Translations under genes and position numbers: made by a program
DNA from: Prochlorococcus sp. AG-412-I05
Lineage (GTDB): Bacteria; Cyanobacteriota; Cyanobacteriia; PCC-6307; Cyanobiaceae
Direction: 5' to 3'
DNA length: 46,515 nucleotides
Assembly (NCBI GenBank): GCA_003214855.1
Contig: QCLC01000010.1
Location: 1 to 46,515 of the forward strand
Shown here: piece by piece, positions 31,201 to 39,989 of the stretch
Position numbering within the stretch: position 1 is the stretch's first letter
How the letters are laid out: every line of letters starts with the position of its first letter
The notes under the pieces: generated by a model
Database searches by the model: none
Told to the model about the DNA's origin: nothing
Seen by the model: the letters and a program-made list of their open reading frames with translations, nothing else

Positions 31201-34200
31201 ATGAAATGGGAGAATGAGAAATGGGGTGTTTCGATCGCAGACTATGAAGAATTCTTTAGCGTAGATCTTAATGGTGATGGTGCAGAGGGCTTTAATGCCG
31301 CCAACTTGGCGAAGGTAACTACAGATAAAGATGGTCATTACCTGATGAAAGATAACTTTGATGGATCACTTTATATATATACAGCCGCAGGTAATCGAAT
31401 AGCTGGTGGAGGAAAAATCAAGGATAACTATGGAGGAGATCCAAGAATTGAGATTGAAGAATCTTGGGAAGGTGGATCACGCTCTTCCAAGGCTTATGCT
31501 ATTCAGCAAAATGCCGATCTTACATTTACTTTAGCGATACAACATAGGGAAGAATTTAATGAGGATTTTTCAGAAATGATGGGCCATGGCTCTAAAGAGC
31601 AAGTCGATCACTTAGATGATGACGATTCACTAGAAGAGGCAGGGACCATGTGGGAGATCTTTAACCTCTCTTCCGCTGGTGTCCTTAATTGGGAAAACGG
31701 TTCAACATGGACACCGATGATTGCTGGATATGAAACAGCGTTGAATCAGGATTTAGATGGAGATACAAAAATAGGAATTGACCTTGGTTCGCTTTCAATT
31801 GTCAAGGATGCAAGTGGAGGAACTGTCAATTCTGCTCAAGCAGTACACAATATAGGTTCAGGTCTTGGTCTAAAAGTTTCAGCAGGTGGCGCCACATTTA
31901 TTTGGGATAGTAAGGGGACTGAAAATACTGCAGACGACGTAACGATCAGTATTACTGACGAGAACGGAGCAACTCCTTCATTCTCAATGAGTGAGACATT
32001 TGGAGACTCCACCAATGGGGGAATGTTCTCGATGACACCATATGCAATAACAAGGGTTGATACAAATGGAGATTTGGTTGTTGGTGCCGGGGCGGATACA
32101 GATTACTATAGACTTGCTGTACAGCTCAAAGATTCATATGCTTTTACTGATCACGAGGGTAATTCAGTTATTGAATCATTTACAGAATGGGATATTTATA
32201 AAATTGGTCTCGATAGTGATGGTGATGGCAAGGTAGCGATTGATTCTAGTGCGAATATATTCACTGGTTCTATTACCCCTTATGAAGCTAGCTTTGGTCA
32301 GGATTTAAATGGTGATAAGGACTTTAGCGGCACTGTTTCTACCACAGCCCGTAAAACAGATACAGTAGCAACTACTTTGGCTCAAGATTCGTATGGTGGT
32401 CTTTATATTGTCCCAGAAGTTGGTAACAAGATACTAATTAATGATAGTTGGATTGAAGAAGCCAGTAATTGGGGATCAGGTAGTTTCACTTCAGAAGCAT
32501 TAGCTGTAGAACTAAATCTTGGCGATGATAATGCTACAGGCGGCACTGGAGATAACGAGGACTATTACCAAGTGGCCACTAAGCAAACAAATAAGTGGGA
32601 AGGAGGCTCAGATCAAAACTGGCAGATATATGCTGTAGATTCTAGCGGAAATATCAACTGGGATAAAACCATATGGACAAAGTCAATTGCTAGCTACGAG
32701 ACATTCTTTGGATTAAATCTTGATGGAAGTGAAGGAGCTCTAGGCGCTATTCAAGGCTTGGAGGATGTTGCTACTGATGAGACTGGATACAAACTACAAA
32801 AGGATGGTGAGAATAATCTTTACATTGTTGATTCAAATGGAGATAATCAACTAACAATTAAGGATAGTTCAGGATGGAATGCCAATTTTGATCACTCCTA
32901 TGACTGGGGATCTGGTTCCAATACATCCAGTGCTGTTGCAGTTGAGCAAAATAGTGATGGTACTTTCTCACTGGCAATCAAACATGTAAATGTAGATCGT
33001 GGCAATACCTTTACAGACTGGGAAATCCTTAGCATTAATGCCCAAGGCGTCTTCAATTGGGATAACGCTATATTTACTCAAGACATTACTCCATACGAAA
33101 CTAATCTATTCAATCAAGATCTTGATGGAGATCAGGCAGTTGGAATTAATTTGGTTGGACTTAGCGATGTAGCAAGCAGCACAGACTCAAGCGGTGATCG
33201 TCTTAAGAAGGATACCAATAACAAATATTACATCCTTGATGATAACGATACTGTAGCAACTACGGATGATGAGCACATCCTTATTACTAACTCCTGGGGA
33301 GGGAATGAGCAACTAGATCGCAGTAATAATTGGGGCAGCAGCTCACATAAAACTGAAGCCCTTGCCGTAGAAGATATTGAATCTTATACCTATTATAATT
33401 GGCAAACTGATAGTGATGTAAGAGTTACTGAAGGCTATGTAATCGCTTTAAAAAGTACTTTCACTGAGGGCTCCAATACTCACATTGATTATGAGTTGTT
33501 GTATACAGATAGCAATGGTGTTATTAATGACCAATACAGGCCATTTGTTCAATCAATCAAAGAATATGAATCCTTATTTGGCACTAGTGCTGATCTAGAT
33601 GGTGATGGGTCTACAGGGGTCGATAAGGCAGCGATGGATGAAATCTCGACAGATACAGTCGGCGATAGGTTGGTATCTTCTGCTGGCGATTCTGGATTAT
33701 ATATCCTTGATAATAAAGATACTGCTTCAGAAAGTGATGATGTAGTTATTCAGATTAAGGATAAGTGGGGAGGTACACCTAACTTTGACTACATTGATTC
33801 AGGTGGCAGTGGATCTTATGCTTGGACCCATACTTCTTCCTCCTATGCTGTTGAATCATTTGAGACCAGACTAGGTGTCAAGAAATTCCTGTTAGCTGTT
33901 AAACATGAAGATACTTATGGAGGAGGTGATCCTAATACTTCCTGGGAAACATTTGAAATAGCTGAAAGTTCTGTAGGTAATGGCAATTGGGAGCTTGACT
34001 ACAATACCGGCTCATTTTCAAAAGGGATAGGCAGGAAAGAATATATTTTCAATCAGAATATGAATGATGAAGCAGGGTTCAAGACCAAGGCACAACTCGA
34101 CACCATCACTACGACTAATTTTGATACGGATACATCCGGAACTGGCACAACAGGAGCTTATCTTGCGTATGATTCAGAAGGCTCTCTTTATATAAACGCA

Positions 34201-36885
34201 GGAAGTACCAAAACAGTAATTCTTGATGATAACGGTGGGCCTGTTTCATTCGATTGGCAGGATACATGGGCTGGTGTTACACGAACAGCAAAAGCATATG
34301 CAATTGAAGGTGTTGGCGATAGTTCAGTTGGCTATTACAAATTAGCGATAAGGCATACAGTTGTAGATAATTTAGATAGTGGGCAAAATACTACTCAATG
34401 GGAAACCTTCAAAGTCAGCACAGCAGGTGTTATTGATTACAGCTCACAAACATGGGGAGATGCATCTCTCCATGAAGCTGATCTTGGCCAAGATCTTGAT
34501 GGAGATGGAACCATATGGTCTTCTGCTCAGTTGACTTTCACCGCAATTGACTCAGATACAAAAGGAGCAACTCCTCATCTTGATGAGAATAATAACGTTT
34601 ATATTCAAGCAGCAGGCGCGACGACTAAGAATCAAATTATTGATACTTTTGGTGCTCCAGTTAACTTTACAGAGTCTGTTGATCTAGTAAAACGAACAAG
34701 GGAGACAGAGTTAGTTGCGGTTGAGTCGGTAACAATTTCATCTACAGATTACTGGAAAGTTCTCGTACGTGAGACCGAAGCAAGTAAAACAGATGCTAAT
34801 GATGTAAGCATCAACTACAAGACCTTTAATATCAATGCTGACTCTACATCTAATGATTATTTAAAGCTGGACTGGACAACAGCAGGTTGGTATACCGATT
34901 CCACATCCTTGGAAGGTACATATAATCTTGATCTTAATGGTGATGGCACGGTAACGACCATTAATAGAAATTCTACAACTGTAATTAGCACAGATACTAC
35001 GGGTGCACAACTGAGAAAAACTTCAGACGGCAGCCTGTTTATTAAAGATGGTAATACAAACATTCAAGTTAAAGGTACTGATGGAGGTTTTGTTAATCTT
35101 GACGTAAATGATACATTCACTGGAGGCTCCTTTAAATCTGAGGCATTAGCCGCTCAGAAAGTAGGATCCAATTATAAAATTGTCGTCAAAGAAACGAATG
35201 CCTATGGCAGCAATACAGACATACTTTATCAAGTGCTCACCATCAATTCAGATGGTCAGATCAAATGGGGGGATGTTAAATACCGCACCGCGGCAGAACT
35301 CAATGAGGTTGAATTTGGCCAAGACCTCACTTCTGATGGTGTTATCAGTTCGGGTTCTAGTTCAGCAGCTTCTGATACATATGCTTCTAGTATCGCTAGT
35401 GGGACTACAGATGGAGAGGTGAAGGCCGAGTTTGGCAATATAGCTCAATCAGACTTTGTCTCAATCTCTAACGAAAAAGCAGGCGCAACAGATACGAAGA
35501 TTGAAATGTTTGTGAAAGGTGTAGAGGGTGGATCAAAGAGTAAATATGATATGGACGTGAAGATTGTGCAGCAAGCTAGTGATGCATTAATGGCAAAAAT
35601 TACTAATGATGTTGGTCTTGATAATGACACGATTGACCCATTGACAGGATTACTTGACTTCTCCGTCACCATTAATGATCCCGATAATCACGGAAAGATT
35701 GTCTCGATGGCTTGGGTTTTACCTGAAGCAACAACAACTCCCAAGTATCTAAAACGCGATCCTGTGAGCGGTAATTACACCAACTTTGCATTCGATAGTG
35801 CAACGGGTGAGGGTGCTAAATGGGATCAAGCAACAAGCACCTTGACTGTTTATGTAAGAGATAACGGTCTCTACGATCAAGACAGCAGCCTTGGAAAGGT
35901 AAGAGACCCTGCGTTGATTATTTCTGAAGCAGAATCCACAGCAACAACCAGTAGCGGTGGTAGCGGTGGTAGCGGCACCACTTCGGTTGCCAGTTCTCCA
36001 GTGAGCAGTATTCCAATACCAGTTAGCACTATTCCTAAAGACAGCCTCTCTGAACGCAGAATTCCAATTGCAGCAGGTAGCGGCATCTTTACCCCAGAGA
36101 ATGCTGCCGGAGGTGGATTTGTTGCTCCAGATGACATAAGCGTGGTTGAAGTAGGTGGCGGCTTCTACGCACCAGTAAACGCACCTAAAGGGGTTGTATT
36201 CCCAACAAAGGATGATATCGAATCACATGGAATACAATCCGATGCCATCGCTATCTCGCAATTCACATTCTCACAGTCACTAACACCTGGAGTAATACCT
36301 GATCCGGTTAAGTTTACTAATGTAGATATGGGTGATTTCGCGCATGTTGAAATAACCGGTGGTATCGAGAGCACAGAGGCTTTATTTATCGATTTTGCTG
36401 ATATTGACAAGAGGCCTGCACTAGATATGACACGTAGCACTACTGGAGGGAGAACTATCGCCAGTGAAGCTCCATCAAATCTTTCTATGGATATAACCGG
36501 TATCTATTACAACTCTGCAGCTGGTGATGATGAAATTACCGGTTCTAGTTCTAACGACTTTGTGCGAGCGGGTTCAGGAGATGACATAGTTATTGCAGGA
36601 GCAGGAGATGATTTGATTCGTGGCGGCGCTGGTTCTGATCAGATCACAACAGGAAGCGGTGCTGACATGGTTTACTGGACAGTTGATCAGTTAGATAGCA
36701 GCGCAGATACAATCATAGACTTTGTTGTTGGAGAAGATCAAATTGCTGTCGAGAGTGCGATTAGTATTTCCGTTGACGGAAATCTCTTAACCTTTACCGC
36801 TACGATTGATGGCATCAAGCGCTCATCCACTGTCTCACTAACAGGCGTAGATTCCTTTAACATAGATAGCATACTAAAAGGATGA
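28270..36885 (+). CDS. Giant repeat protein with N-terminal propeller-like domain and C-terminal RTX
   Basis: 2871 residues, no Sec signal. Residues ~1-310 look like an NHL/SMP-30-type beta-propeller (KLYIADAGNNQITRIDPTG, SKLFITDYAGNNIIEYDF). Residues ~310-680 are beta-rich with an adhesin-like stretch ending SIDNLTIVAPG. Residues ~685-2360 hold about eleven diverged tandem units of 130-185 residues. Each has a WG-type strand, an 'LA(I/V)xH' or 'VATK' strand, a Trp-x-Ile-x-x-(Ile/Val) strand and an EF-hand/dockerin-like DLDGDG loop. A Ser/Gly linker near 2560 precedes a C-terminal region with RTX nonapeptides (GSGDDIVIAGAGDDLIRGG near 2775). This layout predicts calcium-dependent folding outside the cell after type I secretion. 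No transporter genes are in the window. Adhesin or S-layer-like surface protein is inference. Confidence 0.85.
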   Translation: MPAAIDGLGTSTYAASEYLYVANEGSGGGGETIVQFDASESWESGIDGSTDFAETVGTGFNGPSGLAEVVVSGNTAETKLFISDDYGNIYSQSQAEATDDFEVVIGGLSNPNALFYSDSDDKLYIADAGNNQITRIDPTGATPVQEIVSSGLTGPQSVVVNSDATKFYNTDFSSQVYGTSLTTWADLTNFPSTIFGSGGYTEGGLVLGSGINSSGAGDYLYASNYSTGEIYKIDTGTGVSSVLVDYDNSSTDSSFQARGLALNPAESKLFITDYAGNNIIEYDFASTNSYIFANSSNGLDGPFGLLFSTIDYPDFEFTGSLEYGGADTKIVEIATATDGDSATGEIAGYTFKSDADYITTDGAPPVDSMLGLTAKAAEIEYKDDISSTAVTTTVTFEADNGWMDVLNIDPNNKSEYLAGTDSSYASMSPYYPGDFATTGVASTHTGTHDVSGGAAGEIQYINFNAGAGGNSNLYIDFNISGVGNYEADRPAAIGDEPDLGTDINGWDIDRGLNTTNGYDTYTGEEYNQFLEIKPNKYGHSGDESPSGGSAGSGQQLIVEFEGTDASGTAWSNHVESFGFYLMGREDKRDVYLDIYDANDTLIWSQNTTEGPSASGSAQAQAAFEYISFERTDNSTELIKKFALREVYAGSADNGYDRHEIFSIDNLTIVAPGTGLGVYGEDYGHGYVKQESSYTFSSAEDFNSKFETVDYRNYGEGSQQGVVGFKDGNGNQQNLYIEKDTNNAYIGTGTGNPILLKEADGSAASLNENWGYGSQTIAAMQAKTGGGYEIAVEHRYKNDQGYDEVNFDIVDVGADGKLDWSTSRPGDIAMVETHFDKDLDGNGHTGININDSQNPIRIKEVNPGKNQAGDQIEYNQQKIGTTSNIALDNWQNLYIIRPDESVIQIKDEWGDSVRLDESSPDNTWSRQTIEVAYGDHDNNSKTADVYLLATKEFNSWSWGGVEETETNWIISQIDSNGIMKWENEKWGVSIADYEEFFSVDLNGDGAEGFNAANLAKVTTDKDGHYLMKDNFDGSLYIYTAAGNRIAGGGKIKDNYGGDPRIEIEESWEGGSRSSKAYAIQQNADLTFTLAIQHREEFNEDFSEMMGHGSKEQVDHLDDDDSLEEAGTMWEIFNLSSAGVLNWENGSTWTPMIAGYETALNQDLDGDTKIGIDLGSLSIVKDASGGTVNSAQAVHNIGSGLGLKVSAGGATFIWDSKGTENTADDVTISITDENGATPSFSMSETFGDSTNGGMFSMTPYAITRVDTNGDLVVGAGADTDYYRLAVQLKDSYAFTDHEGNSVIESFTEWDIYKIGLDSDGDGKVAIDSSANIFTGSITPYEASFGQDLNGDKDFSGTVSTTARKTDTVATTLAQDSYGGLYIVPEVGNKILINDSWIEEASNWGSGSFTSEALAVELNLGDDNATGGTGDNEDYYQVATKQTNKWEGGSDQNWQIYAVDSSGNINWDKTIWTKSIASYETFFGLNLDGSEGALGAIQGLEDVATDETGYKLQKDGENNLYIVDSNGDNQLTIKDSSGWNANFDHSYDWGSGSNTSSAVAVEQNSDGTFSLAIKHVNVDRGNTFTDWEILSINAQGVFNWDNAIFTQDITPYETNLFNQDLDGDQAVGINLVGLSDVASSTDSSGDRLKKDTNNKYYILDDNDTVATTDDEHILITNSWGGNEQLDRSNNWGSSSHKTEALAVEDIESYTYYNWQTDSDVRVTEGYVIALKSTFTEGSNTHIDYELLYTDSNGVINDQYRPFVQSIKEYESLFGTSADLDGDGSTGVDKAAMDEISTDTVGDRLVSSAGDSGLYILDNKDTASESDDVVIQIKDKWGGTPNFDYIDSGGSGSYAWTHTSSSYAVESFETRLGVKKFLLAVKHEDTYGGGDPNTSWETFEIAESSVGNGNWELDYNTGSFSKGIGRKEYIFNQNMNDEAGFKTKAQLDTITTTNFDTDTSGTGTTGAYLAYDSEGSLYINAGSTKTVILDDNGGPVSFDWQDTWAGVTRTAKAYAIEGVGDSSVGYYKLAIRHTVVDNLDSGQNTTQWETFKVSTAGVIDYSSQTWGDASLHEADLGQDLDGDGTIWSSAQLTFTAIDSDTKGATPHLDENNNVYIQAAGATTKNQIIDTFGAPVNFTESVDLVKRTRETELVAVESVTISSTDYWKVLVRETEASKTDANDVSINYKTFNINADSTSNDYLKLDWTTAGWYTDSTSLEGTYNLDLNGDGTVTTINRNSTTVISTDTTGAQLRKTSDGSLFIKDGNTNIQVKGTDGGFVNLDVNDTFTGGSFKSEALAAQKVGSNYKIVVKETNAYGSNTDILYQVLTINSDGQIKWGDVKYRTAAELNEVEFGQDLTSDGVISSGSSSAASDTYASSIASGTTDGEVKAEFGNIAQSDFVSISNEKAGATDTKIEMFVKGVEGGSKSKYDMDVKIVQQASDALMAKITNDVGLDNDTIDPLTGLLDFSVTINDPDNHGKIVSMAWVLPEATTTPKYLKRDPVSGNYTNFAFDSATGEGAKWDQATSTLTVYVRDNGLYDQDSSLGKVRDPALIISEAESTATTSSGGSGGSGTTSVASSPVSSIPIPVSTIPKDSLSERRIPIAAGSGIFTPENAAGGGFVAPDDISVVEVGGGFYAPVNAPKGVVFPTKDDIESHGIQSDAIAISQFTFSQSLTPGVIPDPVKFTNVDMGDFAHVEITGGIESTEALFIDFADIDKRPALDMTRSTTGGRTIASEAPSNLSMDITGIYYNSAAGDDEITGSSSNDFVRAGSGDDIVIAGAGDDLIRGGAGSDQITTGSGADMVYWTVDQLDSSADTIIDFVVGEDQIAVESAISISVDGNLLTFTATIDGIKRSSTVSLTGVDSFNIDSILKG
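30325..35350 (+). repeat. About eleven tandem protein-domain repeats inside the giant gene
   Basis: Each unit ends with a calcium-loop-like motif: KDLDGNGHTG, VDLNGDGAEG, QDLDGDTKIG, QDLNGDKDFSG, LNLDGSEGALG, QDLDGDQAVG, ADLDGDGSTG, a weak NQNMNDEAG, QDLDGDGTIW, LDLNGDGTVT and QDLTSDGVIS. The units are diverged at DNA level, so the array is old rather than a fresh amplification. Confidence 0.8.
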
Positions 36886-37033
36886 TACCTAAATGAACGA
36901 ATTAAAAGCCTTGGTCTGCTACTAAAGCCTTTCTTAAATCTTTATCCTGCCAAGACCTCTTAGCCGTAAGAGAAACCTCTGTCCCTTTACAGGATGTTTA
37001 TTTAGCCAAAGGGGTTAAACGGGAGAAATCAGC

Positions 37034-37154
37034 TTCTCTATTTAGTCATCTAGATAGCACCGTTAGTGATCGCAATGCATTTCAACAAAAATCATCTATC
37101 GATGTTGTAAAAACAATCCCGCTTTCCCCGACTTAAATCAATCGACCCACTTAA
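37034..37154 (+). repeat. Direct repeat, right copy, flanking the giant gene
   Basis: Right-hand partner of 28055-28176. A one-base difference after GATGTT(A/G)TAAAAA shifts the potential frame, so this copy is not coding beyond about 30 codons. Confidence 0.88.
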
Positions 37155-37295
37155 ACATCAGTAAATGGGAATGGCGGAGGACTTTTAACAAAGACAAAGG
37201 GATCTGCAATCAGTAGAATTCTCGCCATCACTCTAGTTATCTATATAAATACAATTTAGATATGCCATGCTTGTTTTCTCCAGCCTTCATTTACT

Positions 37296-37884
37296 TCAAC
37301 GTAGCCCTTTAATCCAATCAAGTAAATAAGTTTTACCCTGCTTGGTTCTACTAATGCTGCCACGTTTTATTAACGTGCTCAGAATATCTCCAATCATTGG
37401 GGGTGTAAGCTTGAGTTTTCCATTGAGAAGACTCTTCAGCCGCACCGTTGTAATCGGACCTTGCTCTTTCACCTTCTGTAGAAGTAATGCATGCGTGTTT
37501 GTTCCAATCCATCAATGAGAGCAGCTTCTCTTTTAGCTGGAGCAGCACGGCATAAATCAGAGACCTCCAGCCTTTGCTTGTGCATCTCCATCTCAAGGTT
37601 AATCGCCTTCCTTAAAGCCGCCAAGTACATTGGTTGATGAATTCTATTGGTCTCGTTGCTAAAAACGGGCTGACTATCATCAAATTCCTATCTGAAATTA
37701 TATGGTGTTTCATTAGCACCTTGAAGTTGTGCGTGTATATGAGCAATTAGAGCGAACTTGCCAAGCCTTACTGAGGCTTTCTTTAAATAAGAGACATAAG
37801 CACTTTTAACCGAGAGTTGCTCCTTAGCCTTGTTCTCTATCTCAGTCTGCTGCACTGCCATCATCTTGAGCCGGTACTGGTTGG
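37296..37884 (-). pseudogene. Decayed C-terminal part of a DUF3987-like helicase/primase protein
   Basis: Read on the minus strand: AYVSYLKKASVRLGKFALIA then HIHAQ, an in-frame TAG, then PMYLAALRKAINLEMEMHKQ. After a frameshift it reads GPITTVRLKSLLNGKLKLTP, then PMIGDILSTLIKRGS and a stop at 37296. The helical 'KASxRLGKFALxxH' block followed by a helix with 'AIxLxxxxxxH' matches the end of DUF3987 proteins, which accompany replication genes in phages and integrative elements; the tail looks like a winged helix. The 5' part is absent. Family assignment is by pattern and moderate. Confidence 0.5.
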
Positions 37885-38349
37885 ACGGGAGTGCTAGTAA
37901 GCGCTAGTGCGACAGTACTAATGAGTGATAAGGAGAGGCGAAGGGAATGTTGTGCTGGGATTAAACGCTTAAAAGGTCACTCATTATCTGGGACGTTTTT
38001 GATTGCATTTAATAGGCCACATCAACCGCAGCAATTCTTCTATTTAAGGGTTTGTTTCTACACACATCAAAAAGCACCTCCATGCTGCGGGGCTTTGGCT
38101 TATTTGATTTCTCTCAGCCCTTGCCAAGCACCTTTACCTGGCCCGCTGCGCGGCGCTGATCAGTGAGCACCATCCAGGAGCCGGGGCGGTGCTCCTGGAT
38201 GGATGCCCTCATCTTCTGCAGCGGGATCTAGTCACAGATGAGTGGTTCTGTGCGCATGCCAGAAGGGAGCGTCCGTTCACATTTACGCACAGATTTGCGC
38301 ACCAACCCCTTGGCTATCGAAAAAATGTTAGTTGGGAACTAGAGTAATT
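37885..38349. other. Non-coding right end of the island
   Basis: No supported gene. It holds the strong inverted repeat at 38170-38202 and ends at the tRNA-Val copy. No integrase gene or clear integrase remnant is visible here or elsewhere in the island. Confidence 0.45.
38170..38202. repeat. Perfect 12-bp inverted repeat
   Basis: CCATCCAGGAGC, nine-base loop, GCTCCTGGATGG. No T run follows on either strand, so a protein-binding or recombination/packaging site is as likely as a terminator. It lies 148 bases inside the island's right end. Confidence 0.7.
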
Positions 38350-38398
38350 GCCTGCCTTACAAGCAGGATGTCGCTGGTTCGATCCCAGCATCGCCCAT
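38350..38398 (+). repeat. attR: 49-bp copy of the tRNA-Val 3' half
   Basis: Identical to 25523-25571. The sequence before it (AGAGTAATT) is unrelated to the tRNA 5' half, so this is a partial copy and not a functional tRNA. Confidence 0.92.
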
Positions 38399-38420
38399 TC
38401 ATTGGCCTCAATGAATTTTT
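38397..38420 (+). terminator. Rho-independent terminator, probably the original one of tRNA-Val
   Basis: Stem ATTCATTG (38397-38404), loop GCCT, CAATGAAT (38409-38416), then five T. It follows a tRNA 3' fragment rather than a gene. That is expected if integration split the original tRNA from its terminator. Confidence 0.8.
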
Positions 38421-39054
38421 GGTTTGCCTAAAACTCATAAAAAGCTGTTCACTCAATTCAATGACCCTGTAATGCGCTTGCAAACCGATTGAATTTCATT
38501 CTTATTGAGAAATGCATCTTGGAAAATATTTGATTGTATCGTTCATCATGCATGAAATTGGATCTGATCCTGAGGCTATGAATTAAGCCTTTGTGAGCCC
38601 AATCCTGTTATTGAATTTACCCTTAATGTGCTAATCGGGTTACGGTCTTTGAAAAGAATATTGCTTGACGATGAGTGGTGATTAGGCCAACAAAGTCATG
38701 CTCCAATCTTTCGTGAGCTAGCTCGAGAGGCGTTGCTGCTAGGCGGTCTATGTCTCAATTTAGTAGAAAGACAAATATTGCTCTAGTTGAGTCATTCTCT
38801 CAAAGGAATCTGATTGGATTGTTTAGCACCCTTCGCTTGTTCTGCCGATTTAGGCAGGGCTTCATCATGATCCTCATCAATTCAGCATGAGGCGAGCTTC
38901 TGATCACAACTCCCTTAAGACCCATGAGGGCTGCAAGATTCTCAAGGTAGGGTTTCCAGCACCAGACTTGAAAGGTCCAGCGGCAGAGCTTGATTTCTTG
39001 AAAATGAAGAATGTCGCTAGGGATGCAATAGTGATGCATGGTTAATTCTTCGAG
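38421..39054. other. Intergenic, nothing firmly recognised
   Basis: A minus-strand frame at 38800-39039 (79 residues) has no family signature and a composition that does not persuade me. No RNA gene seen. Confidence 0.35.
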
Positions 39055-39405
39055 ATGGAAAATGGTCCGCGCCTAGGGATTACGCCAACGGCAGCAGCTG
39101 AGCTGGTTCGACAGGCTGCTTTAGCCGGCAAGCCAGGCTTGATGCACCTCGATTTGATTAAGGCCACCTGCGATGAGGGTTGGCTTTACATACGACTCCA
39201 GCCTGGTGAATGCGGTGGTGTGCCTGTCGCTCGAGCAGATGGCATCACTCTTTTTGCACCGGCGGGCCAGTTCCATTTACTTTCGGGCCTCACCCTAAAT
39301 TATTATGGAGATTTGAGTGGTGGCGGTTTCCTGATTAGTGTGCCTGAGGGAGCTGAAGCAACTGCTTGTGGTGGAGGTTTTCGTTTTATAGAAAAAGAAC
39401 AGTAG
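39055..39405 (+). CDS. HesB/IscA-type (A-type carrier-like) Fe-S protein
   Basis: 116 residues. The N-terminus (GPRLGITPTAAAELVRQA) and the C-terminal half (LLSGLTLNYYGDLSGGGFLI, then CGGGFRF) follow the A-type Fe-S carrier pattern, which normally ends CGCGxSF. Here the second Cys of that pair is Gly (CGGG). The first conserved Cys may be the one in KATCDEGW. With fewer thiols it may bind iron or a cluster differently from IscA/SufA, or be a divergent HesB paralogue. It stands alone between the island and the Fur-type gene. Confidence 0.8.
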   Translation: MENGPRLGITPTAAAELVRQAALAGKPGLMHLDLIKATCDEGWLYIRLQPGECGGVPVARADGITLFAPAGQFHLLSGLTLNYYGDLSGGGFLISVPEGAEATACGGGFRFIEKEQ

Positions 39406-39557
39406 TTATTTGTAGGAAGTGCTCTGGCTTATTTAACATGCCATGTGAATCTTTGAATGGTTAAATTGTTCACCTGCTATTTGATTTGCTGGTGATAGCT
39501 TTTCTTGTTGAGCATTTTTATTACTTTGATGTATGAGCTTTGCAGGGGGTTGGGCCA

Positions 39558-39989
39558 CTACATAAGCTTTTCTTCAGTGAGATTTTTGGACAGGGTTTGA
39601 CCTTTTTGGCAGCTCTCACAGTGACCAAAGAACTCAAGTGTGTGGAAGATCAGCTGAAAATTATGACTTTGTTCTTGCGGGATGTTGAGGTTGTGCAAAG
39701 GGCAATGCTGGATCGGCAGCGTTTTGCCGCAGTCCACGCATGTGAGGTGATGGAGGTCCCTTTCTACTGGGGCATAGAGGGCTTCACCTGTAGGTAGGTG
39801 TCGGCATCTCACCAGTCCTCGTTGTTGAAGCTGGCGCAAGTTTCTGTATACGGTCGCAAGTCCCATGGCATAGGGGCTGTCCTGCAAGGCGCGATAAAGC
39901 TGCTGACCGCTCATTTCATCGCAACAGCCACGTAGTTGTTTCAATAGTTGCTTCTGCCGCAGTGTGGGCTGGCTCTGATCGACAGGCAT
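39558..39989 (-). CDS. zur: Fur-family metalloregulator, probably Zur
   Basis: 143 residues. The winged-helix DNA-binding half includes GLATVYRNLRQLQQRGLV (43-60), the Fur recognition helix. The dimerisation half has HHLTCVDC (80-87) and GHCESC (122-127), the two Cys pairs for structural zinc, plus His residues for the sensory site. Context points to Zur rather than Fur or PerR: znuA, znuC and other metal-uptake genes follow within 6 kb. In its family it represses zinc uptake when zinc is sufficient. Confidence 0.85.
   Translation of the reverse strand: MPVDQSQPTLRQKQLLKQLRGCCDEMSGQQLYRALQDSPYAMGLATVYRNLRQLQQRGLVRCRHLPTGEALYAPVERDLHHLTCVDCGKTLPIQHCPLHNLNIPQEQSHNFQLIFHTLEFFGHCESCQKGQTLSKNLTEEKLM

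Noticed and set aside
38350-38398. Second tRNA-Val gene
   Set aside because: Only the anticodon stem-loop to the 3' end is present; the acceptor 5' strand and D arm are missing. It is an attachment-site copy.
38800-39039. 79-codon minus-strand frame
   Set aside because: No recognisable family, no signal peptide, and an unusual Trp/Cys-rich composition. It is likely a chance frame in an intergenic region.
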